In this document: piece after piece, positions 1 through 7,281 of the stretch
Layout: every line of letters begins with the position of its first letter
Numbering within the stretch: position 1 is the first letter of the stretch
Assembly (NCBI GenBank): GCA_046756445.1
Contig: JBHHWI010000054.1
Coordinates: forward strand, 1-20,653
DNA: 20,653 nucleotides
Origin: JACZWL01 sp046756445
GTDB lineage: Bacteria; Pseudomonadota; Gammaproteobacteria; Steroidobacterales; Woeseiaceae
Direction: 5' to 3'
Program-made: the position numbers and the translations under genes
The notes under the pieces: model-generated
The model's input: the letters and a program-made list of their open reading frames with translations, nothing else
Database searches by the model: none
What the model was told of the DNA's origin: nothing

Positions 1-198
1 AACATCGGCTGCGCGATCTACTACGCGTTGCCGCTGCATTTGCAGGCGTGTTTTGAAGACCTCGGCTACCGGGAAGGCGATCTGCCGGAATCCGAGTCGG
101 CGGCGAATACCGTGTTGTCACTGCCCATTTATCCGGAACTCTCGAGGCGGCAGATGGCGTATGTTGCAGACTCCGTCTGCGGGTTCTTGAGCCGGTAA
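1..198 (+). CDS. DegT/DnrJ/EryC1-family sugar aminotransferase, C-terminal fragment
   Basis: Frame 1 is open from the window edge to a TAA at 196-198 and gives the last 65 residues of a protein. The pieces YYALPLHLQACF, LGYREGDLPESE and LSLPIYPEL are the characteristic C-terminal pattern of PLP-dependent DegT/DnrJ/EryC1/StrS aminotransferases. These enzymes convert nucleotide-linked keto-sugars to amino-sugars for O-antigen, capsule or exopolysaccharide synthesis. The PLP-binding lysine and the N-terminal part lie outside the window, so the exact substrate (for example a WbpE/VioA/WecE type sugar) cannot be assigned. The next gene starts 33 bp downstream on the same strand. Family assignment is strong; subfamily is open. 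Confidence 0.88.
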   Translation, partial: NIGCAIYYALPLHLQACFEDLGYREGDLPESESAANTVLSLPIYPELSRRQMAYVADSVCGFLSR

Positions 199-231
199 TC
201 CTGAAATTCCCGGCCCGCTGCAGGCAATCGC

Positions 232-1344
232 ATGCCCGAGAAACTTGACTGCATCGTCGTCGGCGCAGGCGTCATCGGGATAGCTATCGCAAGACGCCTG
301 GCGCTGGCCGGTCGCGAAGTCGTGGTTCTCGAGGCGGAACCCGATGTTGCCCTGCATACCAGCAGCCGCCACTCGGAAGTCATCCACGCCGGCATCTACT
401 ATCCCGAGAACTCGTTGAAGGCAAAGCTGTGTATTGCCGGGCGGGAGTTGTTGTACCGGTACTGCGAGGACAGGCAGGTGCCGGTTGAGAAGACCGGCAA
501 GATGATCGTCGCCGCGGGAAGCGCCGAGGCCGCCGCGCTCGAAAGAATTGCGGACCAGGCCAAACTGAACGGGGTCGATGATCTGCGGCGACTTTCCAGA
601 AAGGAGGCCTCGGACCTGGAGCCGGCCGTCGACTGTGAGGCGGCGCTTTTATCCCCGTCCACGGGGATCATCGATTCGCACAGCTATCTGCTGGCGCTGC
701 AGGGCGAGCTCGAGGCGGCCAACGGATCGATAATCTGCCGAAGCAGTGTCGGCGGCATCAGGGTCCTCGACGACGGTTTTGAAGTCGAGGTGGGATCCGA
801 GGATTCCTACAGCGTGCGGTGCAACTACCTGGTCAACGCGGCCGGTCTCTGGGCCCAGGACGTCGCGCGCAACATAGACGGATTGCCCGAAGCGTGCATA
901 CCGGAACGCTACCTGTGCAAGGCCCACTACTTTGCGTACGCCGGCCAATCGCCCTTCAGGAGGCTGATCTATCCGGTACCGGGCGGCGGCGGGCTGGGCA
1001 TTCACGTCACGCTCGACATGACCGGCAGCGTTCGCTTCGGTCCGGATTCCGTGTGGGTAAAGGAGATCGATTACGGCTTCGACGAGGACCGAAAGCAGGA
1101 TTTTGCGGCTGCGATTCGTCGCTATTACCCGGCGCTGGACGACGAGAAGCTTACCCCGGGCTTCACGGGCATCAGGCCGAAACTGGCGGGCCCGGGCGAG
1201 GCGGCCGCCGATTTCAGCATCCAGTCCTTCGAGGACCACGGCGTCCGGGGGCTTGTGAACCTCTACGGCATAGAATCACCGGGCCTGACGGCATCGCTGG
1301 CGATCGCCCGGCTCGTTGAACGAAAGCTCATTCTGGGGGGCTGA
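232..1344 (+). CDS. FAD-dependent oxidoreductase, L-2-hydroxyglutarate oxidase-like (DAO family)
   Basis: A 370-residue protein. It opens with a dinucleotide-binding fold: VVGAGVIG has the GxGxxG glycines at residues 11, 13 and 16, followed by a strand ending in LEAE that should contact the FAD ribose. The following HTSSRHSEVIHAGIYYPENS and GKMIVA segments match the L-2-hydroxyglutarate dehydrogenase/oxidase branch (LhgO, L2HGDH) of the DAO superfamily. The C-terminal GIRPKLAGPGE and GIESPGLTASLAIA are the FAD-covering motifs of that group. The likely reaction is oxidation of a small 2-hydroxy acid, with electrons passing to oxygen or the quinone pool. At 370 residues it is shorter than E. 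coli LhgO (about 420), so the substrate is less certain than the family. The ATG at 232 lies just before the FAD motif, with a weak ribosome site (GCAGG). Confidence 0.85.
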   Translation: MPEKLDCIVVGAGVIGIAIARRLALAGREVVVLEAEPDVALHTSSRHSEVIHAGIYYPENSLKAKLCIAGRELLYRYCEDRQVPVEKTGKMIVAAGSAEAAALERIADQAKLNGVDDLRRLSRKEASDLEPAVDCEAALLSPSTGIIDSHSYLLALQGELEAANGSIICRSSVGGIRVLDDGFEVEVGSEDSYSVRCNYLVNAAGLWAQDVARNIDGLPEACIPERYLCKAHYFAYAGQSPFRRLIYPVPGGGGLGIHVTLDMTGSVRFGPDSVWVKEIDYGFDEDRKQDFAAAIRRYYPALDDEKLTPGFTGIRPKLAGPGEAAADFSIQSFEDHGVRGLVNLYGIESPGLTASLAIARLVERKLILGG

Positions 1345-1393
1345 GGCCGCCCGAAACCTGCCTTGGTGCTGCCATGGGGCAGGGCGGCCGCCC
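1345..1393. repeat. GC-rich inverted repeats between convergent genes, possible terminator
   Basis: GGCCGCCC (1345-1352) pairs with GGGCGGCC (1382-1389), and GGGCGGCCGCCC (1382-1393) is itself a perfect palindrome. It sits between the stop codons of the convergent oxidoreductase (+) and bacterioferritin (-) genes. That position fits a bidirectional terminator, but there is no T-tract on either side, so this is only a weak call. Confidence 0.3.
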
Positions 1394-1404
1394 GTCTGCG
1401 GCCC

Positions 1405-1869
1405 TCAGGTCGCTGACTGCAAATAGTTTCTGACGCCCATGCTGTCGATGAGTGCGAGCTGGGTCTCCAGCCAGTCGACGTGTTCCTCTTCCGATTCGAG
1501 GATGGCGTCGAACAGGTCACGGCTGACGAAGTCCTTGTGCGATTCGCAGTAGGTGATCGCCGCCTGGAGGTCGGGCAGCGCGTCGAGTTCCAGGTTCAGG
1601 TCGCACTGGAGCATCTCGGGGACGTCCTCGCCGATGCGCAGCTTGCCGAGGTCCTGAAGGTTGGGCAGGCCCTCGAGAAACAGGATCCGTTCGATCACCG
1701 CATCGGCATGTTTCATCTCGTCGACCGATTCGGCGTATTCCTTGTCGCCGAGCGAGTGGTAGCCCCAGTCCTTGAGCATGCGCGAGTGCAGGAAGTATTG
1801 ATTGATCGCCGTGAGCTCGTTCTTGAGGATGCGGTTAAGGTGTTCGATGACGGTGGGATCGCCTTGCAT
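1405..1869 (-). CDS. bfr: Bacterioferritin
   Basis: A 154-residue protein of normal bacterioferritin length. It assembles as a 24-mer cage that oxidises Fe2+ and stores it as a ferric mineral in the cytoplasm. All dinuclear ferroxidase ligands are present at the standard positions (E18, E51, H54, E94, E127, H130), as is the axial haem ligand M52 in DEMKHAD. The strings LKNELTAINQYFLHSRM and FLEGLPNLQDLGKL are near-universal in Bfr, so this is the haem-binding type and not a ferroxidase-dead paralogue. The ATG at 1869 has a good ribosome site (GAGGAGA, about 8 nt upstream). Bfd is encoded upstream on the same strand, but a terminator (2071-2095) lies between them, so bfr probably has its own promoter in 1870-2070. 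Confidence 0.97.
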   Translation of the reverse strand: MQGDPTVIEHLNRILKNELTAINQYFLHSRMLKDWGYHSLGDKEYAESVDEMKHADAVIERILFLEGLPNLQDLGKLRIGEDVPEMLQCDLNLELDALPDLQAAITYCESHKDFVSRDLFDAILESEEEHVDWLETQLALIDSMGVRNYLQSAT

Positions 1870-2070
1870 GGTGCTGTCTCCTCAGCGGGGTTTGTTGGTT
1901 GGTTTTGCTCCGCCCTGCCATCATAGATTGAATGCCGGCGCGCGCAACAGGAACAGGCCCGGATACTGCTGCACTGTCCAGGCTGGCGACAAGTGGCCGG
2001 ATTATGAACATCGTTTGCCATGAGGGCTGCTGTGGCAGGCCCTGCTTTCCGTGGGCGGCTCGTGCCGCGC

Positions 2071-2095
2071 AAAAGAAAGCCCCGCGTGCGGGGCT
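2071..2095 (-). terminator. Rho-independent terminator after bfd
   Basis: On the minus strand AGCCCCG and CGGGGCT form a 7-bp GC-rich stem closing a 4-nt loop (2078-2095), followed by TTTCTTTT. It starts about 24 bp after the bfd stop codon and points the same way, so it should end bfd transcription before bfr. Confidence 0.85.
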
Positions 2096-2118
2096 GATCT
2101 GCGGAATACCGTGCCCGT

Positions 2119-2325
2119 TCAGGCCGTGGCGGGGCAGACCATCGACGGCCGGGCGTGGCTCGAGCCGCCGGACTCGCTCAGGATCGAACGGGCGTGATCG
2201 GTGCAGCTGCCGCAGCTCGAGGCGACGCCCAGGTGCTCACGGAGCTCGTACAGGTTGTCGACACCACGGGCCGCGGCGCGGCGGATTTGCTTGTCGGTGA
2301 CAGCGTTGCAGAGACAGACGTACAT
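2119..2325 (-). CDS. bfd: Bacterioferritin-associated ferredoxin
   Basis: A 68-residue BFD-like [2Fe-2S] protein. The cluster ligands are C4, C6, C38 and C41 in MYVCLCNAVTDKQI and SSCGSC, the same spacing as E. coli Bfd. Bfd binds bacterioferritin and passes electrons to the haem so that stored ferric iron is reduced and released. The last 18 residues or so (after RSILSE) are an extra, low-complexity tail. The start codon at 2325 is fixed by the invariant N-terminus, but no clear Shine-Dalgarno sequence precedes it. A strong promoter overlapped by a Fur box lies just upstream, consistent with expression under iron starvation. Bfr, its partner, is the next gene downstream. Confidence 0.96.
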   Translation of the reverse strand: MYVCLCNAVTDKQIRRAAARGVDNLYELREHLGVASSCGSCTDHARSILSESGGSSHARPSMVCPATA

Positions 2326-2354
2326 AAATTCAATAACTTAGCTTAGGCAGGGAC

Positions 2355-2383
2355 ATTTAAACGCAAATGAGAATGATTGTCAA
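2355..2383 (-). promoter_or_regulatory. bfd promoter overlapped by a Fur box
   Basis: On the minus strand there is a perfect -35 TTGACA (2383-2378), a 17-bp spacer and a -10 TTAAAT (2360-2355). This predicts a transcript start near 2348 and a leader of about 22 nt. TGAGAATGATTGTCA (+ strand, 2368-2382) matches the 7-1-7 Fur consensus TGATAATnATTATCA at all but two positions and covers the -35 and spacer, so Fur-Fe2+ would block RNA polymerase. Confidence 0.85.
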
Positions 2384-2452
2384 TAGCATTACCCCTGGTC
2401 CGGAATCGGCGCGCGCCCGTCGCGAAGGAGGGCGGTGCTGCCGGTCTCGTCG

Positions 2453-4687
2453 TCACAGCTTCAGGGTCACGCCCAGATAGGCGGTGCGGCCCAGGCCCGG
2501 ACGCGCCCCGGCGGGGCGTCTGGCGGCGATGTAGGTCTCGTCGAAGAGGTTTTCCACCTGGAAATAGCTGCGCACCGAGGGTGTCACCTGCCAGCTTGCC
2601 AGCAGGTCCCAGACGAGGTGCGAGTCGATCGTCTCGGCAGGGACGAACGCGCCCTGGCCGGCCCTGGAGCGCATCTTGCCGGCGAAGCTCGCGGACACAT
2701 TGACCGCCCAGTCCTGGCCCCGCAGGCCGGTGGCGGCCCTGAGCTGATGCTCTGGGATGTACGGGAGCTGGTCACCGATCCGGACATCGCCCCAGGGATC
2801 GAAGCTGCTGCGGAAGCCACTGCGGAACTCCGCCTCGGCGGTCCAGGTGTATTGCAGGCTGACGGGCATCTCCAGTCTGCCTTTGGCCAGCCCGCCGAAA
2901 CTGGTGTCCGCGGCCAGCTCGAGCCCCTGCACGGTGACCGCTCCGCCGTCGAACTGGTCGCCGATCTCGCCGCTGCCGCCGGTCGATGCGGTCACGGTGC
3001 CCACCAGGTTGTCGTAATCGTTGAGGAAATAGATGGTCTCGAACGACGCCCTACCGCTGTCGTATCGGGCGCCGAGCTCGATGTTGACGCTCTCTTCCTC
3101 GGCGGCGCTGCTGCCGGGGGCGGGCGGGTTGAAGCCCTTGTGAATACCGGCGAGCAGGCGCCACTCATCGCTGAGGAAATAAAACGCGCCCAGGCCGGGA
3201 ATCGCGACCGTGACCGAGTTCTCGCGGATGCGGCCCGGGCCTGCCGTGCGGGCCGGATCGGCGGTCGAGAAATCGACACGTCTCATTCTTATGTCTTCCA
3301 CCCGCACGCCCGGTGTGAGCAGCCAGTTGCCGCCGAGGATCTCGGTGTCCACGAAGAAGGCAGTCACGTCCGCGCTGCTGATCCGGTTGGTGCTCGAGCC
3401 CGGCGCGCCATCACTGGTCAGGATCAGCCGCTCGTCTTGCATGCGATAGCCGTCCTCGTCCTGGAAGCGATCCTCCTGGTCCTCGTGCAGCCTGACGCCG
3501 GCCGTCAGGCCGAATGCGGTGTCGCCGAGCTGAAAATCCCATTCCAGCTCGGCCTGGATGCCTCGCGAGAAGTAGTCTCTGTTGTTGTTGCGCTTGACGA
3601 TGGCATCGTCCGGGCTGTCGGCGCCTTTGAGATACTCGAATTCGGTGGCGTAGGCGCTGGTGTCTGCCAGAACGCCGGCGATGCCGGTGCCCATCACGGA
3701 TTGCAGCTTGAACCAGTTGCGCGAGAAGTCGTTGCGATAGGCGGTGACCACCATGCGCCAGCTCTGGCGCGGGTCGATGAGATAGCTCAGCTGTAGTTGC
3801 TCGTGCGCGCTGTCGAAGACGTCGCCCGCCGACGCCGCATAGCGGCGGTTCGGATCGAGAATGAAATCGTCGTCCGTCAGGCCGAGATAGGTCTCGTCGG
3901 CTCGCTGCGTGGTGTAGCCGGCCTTGAGGCGCAGGCTCTGATAGCTCGCCGATGCCGGGTCGCTGTCGAGACGCGCTTTGAGGACGTAGTCCTGGAGGGC
4001 GTAGCCGGTATCCGCGCCCGGGTTGCCGTCGATATGCTTGAAGCCGTCGCTCTCGCTTTGCACGGTCTCGACCAGCCAGGAGAAGCGGCGGCCGTGATCG
4101 CCGAAGTTGAGGTGGGCGTCGCTGGTCGCGTGTTCGCCGATCCTGAGATCGAGGATGCCGCCCTTTGCCTCGGGAATCGGTGTCGAAATCAGGTTGATGG
4201 CGCCACCGGTCGTTCTCGGGCCGATGCCGATGGCAGCCGGGCCCTTGAGCACTTCCAGCGCATGCATGCGACGTTGCGTCGGGAAGTAGTAGGCCGAGGG
4301 GGCGGCGTAGGGCGCCGGCGCGATCAGGATGCCGTCCTCCAAGAGCGCGATGCGGCTGCTGCGGTCCAGTCCCGAACCACGGATGCCGATGTTCGGCCGC
4401 AGCCCGAAGCCTTCTTCCTCCTGGACATAGACGCCGGGCACCGTGCGCAGAACGCGCATGACGTCACTCTGCATGAATGCCTGGAGGTCCTCGTGGTCGA
4501 TCACGTGGGCGGAGCCGGGGACCTCGGCGGCGTCGCTTTGCCGGCCGATGATGGTGACGTTGTCGAGCACGTCCTGGTCGTCTCCGGTATCCGGGGCCGT
4601 AGCGGTCTCCCCGGCGTGTGCGGTTACTACGATCAGAATGAGAAGGAGGGTGGCCGACAGTCCCTTGCGTGTGTTCTGGAGTTGCAT
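2453..4687 (-). CDS. TonB-dependent outer-membrane receptor, FecA-like (iron uptake)
   Basis: A 744-residue receptor. Residues 1-25 form a signal peptide ending in AHA, followed by a plausible TonB box (DNVTIIG). The plug domain carries DVMRVLRTVPGVYV, NIGIRGSG, ALLEDGILIAPAPYA and EVLKGPAAIGIGPRTTGGAINLIS, which are typical of the FecA-type group. The rest is a 22-strand-type barrel ending in GRTAYLGVTLKL. It should import a ferric chelate, possibly ferric citrate, using TonB energy; the substrate is inferred only from the plug and the Fur box. I chose the ATG at 4687 because GGAGG lies 9 nt upstream and a signal peptide follows. The earlier in-frame ATG at 4759 lies inside the promoter/Fur box and cannot be in the mRNA. 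It ends 127 bp before bfd on the same strand. Confidence 0.94.
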   Translation of the reverse strand: MQLQNTRKGLSATLLLILIVVTAHAGETATAPDTGDDQDVLDNVTIIGRQSDAAEVPGSAHVIDHEDLQAFMQSDVMRVLRTVPGVYVQEEEGFGLRPNIGIRGSGLDRSSRIALLEDGILIAPAPYAAPSAYYFPTQRRMHALEVLKGPAAIGIGPRTTGGAINLISTPIPEAKGGILDLRIGEHATSDAHLNFGDHGRRFSWLVETVQSESDGFKHIDGNPGADTGYALQDYVLKARLDSDPASASYQSLRLKAGYTTQRADETYLGLTDDDFILDPNRRYAASAGDVFDSAHEQLQLSYLIDPRQSWRMVVTAYRNDFSRNWFKLQSVMGTGIAGVLADTSAYATEFEYLKGADSPDDAIVKRNNNRDYFSRGIQAELEWDFQLGDTAFGLTAGVRLHEDQEDRFQDEDGYRMQDERLILTSDGAPGSSTNRISSADVTAFFVDTEILGGNWLLTPGVRVEDIRMRRVDFSTADPARTAGPGRIRENSVTVAIPGLGAFYFLSDEWRLLAGIHKGFNPPAPGSSAAEEESVNIELGARYDSGRASFETIYFLNDYDNLVGTVTASTGGSGEIGDQFDGGAVTVQGLELAADTSFGGLAKGRLEMPVSLQYTWTAEAEFRSGFRSSFDPWGDVRIGDQLPYIPEHQLRAATGLRGQDWAVNVSASFAGKMRSRAGQGAFVPAETIDSHLVWDLLASWQVTPSVRSYFQVENLFDETYIAARRPAGARPGLGRTAYLGVTLKL

Positions 4688-4730
4688 GAAATCCGGCCTC
4701 CGCGATGCCGTTTGTTCACAGTGTGCCTGG

Positions 4731-4759
4731 AAGTTAAAGCAAATGAGAATGATTCGCAA
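4731..4759 (-). promoter_or_regulatory. Promoter and Fur box of the TonB-dependent receptor gene
   Basis: TGAGAATGATTCGCA (+ strand, 4744-4758) matches the Fur 7-1-7 consensus at 12 of 15 positions. On the minus strand a -35-like TTGCGA (4759-4754) and a weak -10 TAACTT (4736-4731) are 17 bp apart, giving a start near 4724 and a leader of about 37 nt. The 16-bp core GCAAATGAGAATGATT (4739-4754) is identical to the one in front of bfd (2363-2378). Confidence 0.75.
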
Positions 4760-4815
4760 CTGCGTTAAATACCTATGTGCGGGCGGGCTGATCGGTCCCG
4801 ATAATTCAGCAATTT

Positions 4816-4855
4816 AGCCGAAGATCGGCACAAAATCGGCTGAATTTCGCCGAAA
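4816..4855. promoter_or_regulatory. Cluster of short palindromes between the divergent receptor and prsR genes
   Basis: The 273-bp region between the TonB receptor promoter and prsR contains GCCGA-AGA-TCGGC (4817-4829), a wider AGCCGA/TCGGCT pair (4816-4821, 4836-4841) and the perfect palindrome TTTCGCCGAAA (4845-4855). The motif CCGAAnATCG recurs. Such clustering between divergent genes could mark regulator binding, but I recognise no known operator and no clear promoter for prsR. Confidence 0.3.
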
Positions 4856-5032
4856 ATCGCAGAAGTTTTGGTGGAAACTACTTACCGGCCCCGTCGGCGG
4901 CGCGGAGCGCGACGCAGTTCCGCTTTTCGCAGTGACTGAAACCCTCCACTCCGGTGCCCTGACGTGGCACCATTGCGCCTCTTTCATGTAGACGAACGAC
5001 GGTTCGCCTGCTTGCCGGTCCTACGGAAAAGC

Positions 5033-6445
5033 GTGAGCGAGGCCAACAGAAAACTACTCATCGTCGAGGACGACCCGGGTCTCATGAGCCAGCTCCGCTG
5101 GTGCTTCGAGGACTACGACGTGGTGGCGGCGGAGGACAGGGACTCGGCGATCACGGAGCTGCGCCGGCACGAGCCCATGGTGGTGCTCCAGGATCTCGGA
5201 TTGCCGCCGAACCCGGAGGGTGTGGACGAGGGCCTGTCGACCCTGCAGGAAATCCTCAAGCTTGCTCCTCATACCAAGGTCATCGTGGTCACCGGACACG
5301 GCGACCAGGAAAACGCGCTCAAATCGGTCGACATGGGGGCCTACGATTTCTACCAGAAGCCGGTCGATACCGACACGCTGCAGTTGCTGGTGGAGCGCGC
5401 GTTCAACATCAGCGAGCTCGAGGCCGAGAACCGGCGCCTGCAAAACATGGCCACTATTTCTCCGCTGGACGGCATCGTCGCGGCCAGCGAAGGCATGCTG
5501 GCGGTCTGCCGCATGATCGAGAAAGTGGCGCCGACCGATGTGACGACACTGCTGCTGGGGGAAAGCGGCACGGGCAAGGAGCTGCTGGCGCGCGCCCTGC
5601 ACCGCCTGAGCCCGCGGGTCGAGAAGCGGTTCGTGGCCATCAACTGCGCGGCGATCCCGGAAAACCTGCTCGAATCCGAGCTGTTCGGTTTCGAGAAGGG
5701 CGCGTTCACCGGCGCGGCCAAACAGACGCCGGGAAAGATAGAACTGGCGGACGGCGGCACGCTGTTCCTCGACGAGATTGGCGACATGCCGCTGGCGCTG
5801 CAGGCGAAGATGCTGCGATTCCTGCAGGAGCGGGTCATCGAGCGGGTCGGCGGACGCGAGGAAATATCGGTCGATGTCCGCGTGGTGTGCGCCACCAACC
5901 AGGACCCGGCCGGGATGATCGAGGAAGGTACCTTCCGCGAGGATCTCTATTACCGCGTGGCGGAGATCACCATCGACATTCCGCCGTTCAGGGAGCGCGA
6001 GGAGGGCAGGCTGATCCTCGCGCGCAGCCTGCTGGCCAGGGTCTGCCAGCAGCAGGGCAGGTCCTTGAGTTTCAGCGAAGACGCCAACGACGCCATCGAG
6101 GCCTATTCGTGGCCCGGCAACGTCAGGGAACTGGAAAACAAGATCAAGGGCGCCGTCATCATGGCGGACGGCAGCCAGGTCACCGCCAGGGACCTCGGCA
6201 TCGAAGCCACGGAGCTGGTGCCCGAGACGCTCAATCTTCGCGAAGTCCGGCGGCTTGCCGAATCCAAGGCCATCCGCGTGGCGCTGACCAAGACTTTCGG
6301 CAAGATCAGCCGCGCCGCCGAGATGCTGGGGGTCACCCGGCCGACCCTGTATGACCTGTTGCACAAATACGGCCTGTCGGCCGAGGGATACACCAAACGG
6401 GCCAACGGCGTGGTCGAGACGGACGAGGGCCGGTCAAAGGGTTGA
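5033..6445 (+). CDS. prsR: PEP-CTERM-type sigma-54 response regulator PrsR
   Basis: A 470-residue NtrC-family activator. Residues 1-120 are a receiver domain with acidic pocket E12/D13/D14 and phospho-acceptor D54 in LQDLGLPP. Then follows an AAA+ domain with Walker A GESGTGKE, the sigma-54 contact loop GAFTGA and Walker B GGTLFLDEIGDMP. A C-terminal Fis-type helix-turn-helix ends in TRPTLYDLLHKYGL. The receiver-linker text (DQENALKSVDMGAYDFYQKP, ELEAENRRLQ) matches the PrsR subfamily, which switches on sigma-54 promoters of exopolysaccharide and PEP-CTERM exosortase genes. The longest frame begins at a GTG at 4964, but homologues start at the position of the GTG at 5033, which has GGAA about 8 nt upstream. 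The partner kinase PrsK is not in the window; the gene stands alone between a divergent receptor gene and an accessory patch. Confidence 0.87.
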   Translation: MSEANRKLLIVEDDPGLMSQLRWCFEDYDVVAAEDRDSAITELRRHEPMVVLQDLGLPPNPEGVDEGLSTLQEILKLAPHTKVIVVTGHGDQENALKSVDMGAYDFYQKPVDTDTLQLLVERAFNISELEAENRRLQNMATISPLDGIVAASEGMLAVCRMIEKVAPTDVTTLLLGESGTGKELLARALHRLSPRVEKRFVAINCAAIPENLLESELFGFEKGAFTGAAKQTPGKIELADGGTLFLDEIGDMPLALQAKMLRFLQERVIERVGGREEISVDVRVVCATNQDPAGMIEEGTFREDLYYRVAEITIDIPPFREREEGRLILARSLLARVCQQQGRSLSFSEDANDAIEAYSWPGNVRELENKIKGAVIMADGSQVTARDLGIEATELVPETLNLREVRRLAESKAIRVALTKTFGKISRAAEMLGVTRPTLYDLLHKYGLSAEGYTKRANGVVETDEGRSKG

Positions 6446-6500
6446 CACCGCTGCCAGCTATCAACAACGGCAACCGTCCGGCGGCCGGTGCAGTGGCGAG

Positions 6501-6576
6501 ATGGACTCCTCGTGCCACGGATCATCGCCCTTGAACGGCCAAACATTCATTCTCAATTCGGCATCGAGGAGTCCAT
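6501..6576. repeat. 12-bp perfect inverted repeat with 52-bp spacer
   Basis: ATGGACTCCTCG at 6501-6512 is exactly reverse-complemented as CGAGGAGTCCAT at 6565-6576, in the gap between the convergent prsR and brnA genes. There is no T-tract, so it is not a typical intrinsic terminator. It may be the footprint of an insertion or a long-loop RNA stem; function unknown. Confidence 0.45.
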
Positions 6577-6596
6577 AGACGATTTGTCGGACCCGC

Positions 6597-6848
6597 TCAT
6601 CCCGCTCTCTTAAGCTCTTGTCGCAGTATTCGTCGTAAAGTTTTGGCGTCGACGGCAGGTTTTTCCTTACCCAGGGTCTCCTTCAATGCATCGTTGATCA
6701 ATGTCTGATACCCGCGACCTAGCTTGTCGCCCTTGTTGCGATAGGTTTCGATTACATCATCGTCCAAATAGATCGTGATTCGCGTCTTGCCCTTGGACTT
6801 TACGACCGGACCACGGCTGGATCTACTAAAGTCGTAGTTCTTTCTCAT
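6597..6848 (-). CDS. brnA: BrnA-family ribbon-helix-helix antitoxin
   Basis: An 83-residue protein from the ATG at 6848. The centre, TRITIYLDDDVIETYRNKG, followed by GRGYQTLINDALKETL, is the BrnA DNA-binding ribbon-helix-helix signature. BrnA binds and neutralises the BrnT RNase toxin and, with it, represses the operon promoter. An in-frame start at 6959 would add 37 residues, but those overlap brnT in another frame and lack homologue-like features, so the ATG at 6848 (after GAAGAGAG) is preferred. It overlaps the end of the brnT frame by 23 bp, the usual toxin-first order of brnTA. Here the toxin frame is interrupted (see brnT), so this antitoxin may survive alone. Confidence 0.85.
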   Translation of the reverse strand: MRKNYDFSRSSRGPVVKSKGKTRITIYLDDDVIETYRNKGDKLGRGYQTLINDALKETLGKEKPAVDAKTLRRILRQELKRAG

Positions 6849-7104
6849 ACTCTCTTCGTTCAGATTTCGTCGCAGGTCGAGCCGAAACGATTCGAATCGA
6901 GTTGCCCCGGTATGTGCACGATACCCTGAGGACTCGACCGAGCGCATCTCGACCAACAAGCACAGATCTCTCCTCTGCTACCGAGAATTCATCTGGCATT
7001 GAAAGGGCGAACTCGTCTTAGAAGGCCGGTTCCACGTCCGAGAAGCTAACTCCATGCTTCGAAAGATTAGACTCTGCCTTGGCAGGGTCCCACTCGATGT
7101 CCAT
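6826..7104 (-). pseudogene. brnT: BrnT toxin interrupted by an in-frame TAA
   Basis: Reading the minus strand from the ATG at 7104 gives MDIEWDPAKAESNLSKHGVS, the classic BrnT N-terminus, up to codon 28. Codon 29 is TAA (7020-7018). The same frame then stays open for 63 more codons and continues the BrnT pattern: DEFALSMPDEFS, VLVGRDALGRVLRV, then NSIRIVSARPATKSERREYE just before a TAG at 6828-6826. The total of 92 residue positions equals a normal BrnT. BrnT is a ribonuclease toxin of the RelE-like fold that arrests translation. A single base change of a tyrosine codon (TAC or TAT to TAA) explains the break; there is no frameshift. A sequencing error is the alternative. It overlaps brnA by 23 bp. 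Confidence 0.85.
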
Positions 7105-7110
7105 AAGCCG

Positions 7111-7125
7111 AATATATACATATAT
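7111..7125 (-). promoter_or_regulatory. AT-rich palindrome and -10 box upstream of brnTA
   Basis: ATATATACATATAT (7112-7125) is a palindrome apart from its two central bases. On the minus strand it includes a -10-like TATATT (7116-7111) whose last base is 7 nt from the A of the brnT ATG. It is a good candidate for the operator through which the BrnA ribbon-helix-helix protein represses its own operon. No convincing -35 was found. Confidence 0.5.
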
Positions 7126-7281
7126 CAAGGAATTACGTGACCAATACATAGAGCGACCTGACTGTGCAGTTGCACACCGCGGGATACGACGTGCGATCCT
7201 GCGCTGACGCCCATTGGCAGGATTTTGTAGAGAAGCGCTCTCGAGAAAGGGAAATGTCGTGAGTCAGAGCAATTATGCCGC

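Noticed and set aside
2435..4768. Long plus-strand open frames antisense to the TonB receptor
   Set aside because: They are shadows of a well-supported receptor on the other strand, have no recognisable domains, and arise from high G+C codon bias.
4965..4976. TGGCACCATTGC resembling a sigma-54 promoter near prsR
   Set aside because: The GG and GC elements are about 9 bp apart instead of the required 12, so the spacing is wrong for -24/-12.
6461..6682. Minus-strand open frame downstream of and overlapping brnA, containing ELRMNVWPFKGDDPWHEES
   Set aside because: It reads somewhat protein-like, but the first in-frame ATG leaves only 29 codons and no family is recognised. A decayed gene remnant is possible, but I cannot support a feature.
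7163..7176. TGTGCA-GT-TGCACA short palindrome in the divergent toxin-antitoxin region
   Set aside because: A 6-bp arm palindrome not aligned with either promoter; it could be chance.
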